Below, piece after piece: positions 5,512-6,050 of a stretch of DNA of 6,050 bases (its first letter is position 1; the number at the start of each line of letters is the position of its first letter). The stretch lies in NCBI GenBank assembly GCA_946479905.1, contig CAMLIA010000230.1, positions 1 through 6,050 on the forward strand, given 5' to 3'. The position numbers and the translations under genes were made by a program. Origin of the DNA: an uncultured Frankiales bacterium. Lineage in GTDB: Bacteria; Actinomycetota; Actinomycetes; Mycobacteriales; SCTD01. The notes under the pieces are model-generated. The model saw only the letters and a list, made by a program, of their open reading frames with translations, did not search any database and was not told the DNA's origin.

Positions 5512-5554
5512 CCCGGCGCGTCCGAGCACGTACCGGCCCGAGCAGGGAGTCGTC

Positions 5555-6050
5555 ATGGCCACCGGCAAGCGCTTGCGGAACGTCTTCTCGCGCAAGGAGA
5601 AGGCGGCCGGGGTCGCCGCACCTGCACCTGCACCTGCGCGGCCCGCTCCGACTCCTGCCCCGCCCGCTCCAGCGGCTGCCAAGCCCCCTGCCAAGCCCCC
5701 TGCCAAGCCGCCTGCCAAGCCCGCTGTGAAGCCACCCGTCAAGGCCCCCGCCAAGGCCGCCCGGCCCGCCCCGAAGCCGGTGCCGCGCGCCACCCCGATC
5801 GCCAAGCCCGCCAGCAAGCCCGCCACGCAGAAGTCCACGCAGAAGTCCACGCAGAAGGCAGCCCCCGTGACCAAGAAGGCGGCTGCGGCCGCGACGGCCC
5901 CGGCCAAGCAGGCCGCGCCGGCCAAGAAGGCCGCCGCACCGGCGAAGAAGGCGGCACCGGCGAAGAAGGCCGCTGCGCCTGCGAAGAAGGCGGCCCCCGC
6001 GAAGAAGGCGGCCCCGGCGAAGAAGGCCGCTGCGCCCGCGAAGAAGGCGG
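5555..6050 (+). CDS. Lys/Ala/Pro-rich N-terminal part of a protein cut by the window end (possibly TraR/DksA-type)
   Basis: The ATG at 5555 follows GGGAG (5545-5549) by five bases. The frame stays open to the window edge, so 165 residues are visible and the gene is incomplete. The protein starts MATGKRLRNVFSRKEKAAG, a basic and possibly helical segment. A Pro-rich stretch with (AP) and AKPP repeats follows, then TQKS repeats at residues 91-101, then KKAA/PAKKAA repeats to the edge. There is no signal peptide or membrane segment. The tail-like region resembles histone H1 or HupB tails and is probably disordered and nucleic-acid binding. In streptomycetes and relatives the gene next to ileS, before lspA, encodes a TraR/DksA-type zinc-finger protein with a Lys/Ala-rich N-terminus, so that family is my best guess. 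The zinc finger would lie outside the window, so this rests on gene order and composition. A histone-like protein is the main alternative. Confidence 0.8.
   Translation, partial: MATGKRLRNVFSRKEKAAGVAAPAPAPARPAPTPAPPAPAAAKPPAKPPAKPPAKPAVKPPVKAPAKAARPAPKPVPRATPIAKPASKPATQKSTQKSTQKAAPVTKKAAAAATAPAKQAAPAKKAAAPAKKAAPAKKAAAPAKKAAPAKKAAPAKKAAAPAKKA
5678..5725 (+). repeat. Four 12-bp tandem repeats coding AKPP/AKPA
   Basis: GCCAAGCCCCCT occurs at 5678-5689 and again at 5690-5701, followed by GCCAAGCCGCCT and GCCAAGCCCGCT. The first two copies are identical and the others differ by one base each. The array is in frame, so changes in copy number would add or remove four residues without breaking the gene. 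Confidence 0.85.
5825..5857 (+). repeat. 12-bp tandem repeat coding TQKS
   Basis: ACGCAGAAGTCC occurs twice in perfect tandem (5825-5836 and 5837-5848), and a third partial copy ACGCAGAAG ends at 5857. The exact identity suggests recent duplication. The array is in frame within the Lys-rich gene. Confidence 0.85.
5897..6050 (+). repeat. Repeats coding PAKKAA, continuing past the window
   Basis: Units such as GCGAAGAAGGCGGC and GCGAAGAAGGCCGC alternate to the window edge, encoding APAKKAA steps of six or seven residues. The same kind of unit forms the tail of the membrane protein gene at 1031-1312, in the same orientation about 4.7 kb away. Confidence 0.8.

Noticed and set aside
5678..5857. 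CRISPR-like appearance of regular 12-base repeats
   Set aside because: The repeats are contiguous, in frame and without spacers. They are coding tandem repeats.
5341..5925. 194-codon minus-strand frame with CVDFCVDFCV repeats
   Set aside because: The repeats are the reverse reading of the in-frame TQKS array at 5825-5857. The frame also overlaps the promoter of the plus-strand gene and the possible ileS promoter.
1..6050. Mobile elements, attachment sites, tRNA or rRNA genes, replication origin or defence genes
   Set aside because: I saw no transposase, integrase, terminal inverted repeats with target duplication, tRNA-like cloverleaf, rRNA or origin-type repeats. The region reads as ordinary chromosome.

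Overview
The window is very GC-rich, with G or C in almost every third codon position of the credible genes. It contains an actinobacterial-type isoleucyl-tRNA synthetase under a T-box leader that acts on translation. This points to a high-GC actinomycete, but no species can be named from the sequence alone.

Layout: (1) positions 1-354 are the 3' end of a proline/alanine-rich plus-strand gene whose start lies outside the window. (2) A short gap with a nested hairpin and a possible -10 element leads to a plus-strand gene (434-1315). Its protein combines an N-terminal membrane hairpin, a small His/Cys cluster and a long Lys/Ala/Pro tail resembling histone H1. (3) Strong hairpins at 1351-1389 and 1404-1440 separate it from the convergent minus-strand unit. 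(4) The minus strand carries ileS (2086-5148), followed 115 bases downstream by a gene for an unrecognised 162-residue protein (1482-1970). (5) The ileS leader (about 5156-5352) is a T-box riboswitch with an AUC specifier, a T-box core and a perfect 9-bp hairpin that hides the ileS ribosome binding site. (6) Divergent from ileS, a plus-strand gene starts at 5555 and runs off the right edge. It has a recognisable promoter and a Lys/Ala/Pro repeat-rich N-terminal region.

How the parts fit: when isoleucine is scarce, uncharged tRNA-Ile should bind the leader and free the ribosome binding site for ileS. The encoded enzyme is a eukaryote-like type 2 IleRS with a swapped signature motif (GTHH at the HIGH position), a feature linked to extreme mupirocin resistance. 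In streptomycetes and relatives the order divIVA - ileS - traR/dksA-type gene - lspA is common. By that analogy the right-edge gene may encode a TraR/DksA-type zinc-finger protein with a Lys-rich N-terminus, and the left-edge fragment could be a DivIVA tail. Both identities are inference from gene order, because no diagnostic domain lies inside the window. The most unusual protein is the membrane-hairpin/His-Cys/H1-like-tail protein at 434-1315. Apart from it, the window looks like a conserved chromosomal region rather than a mobile or defence island.
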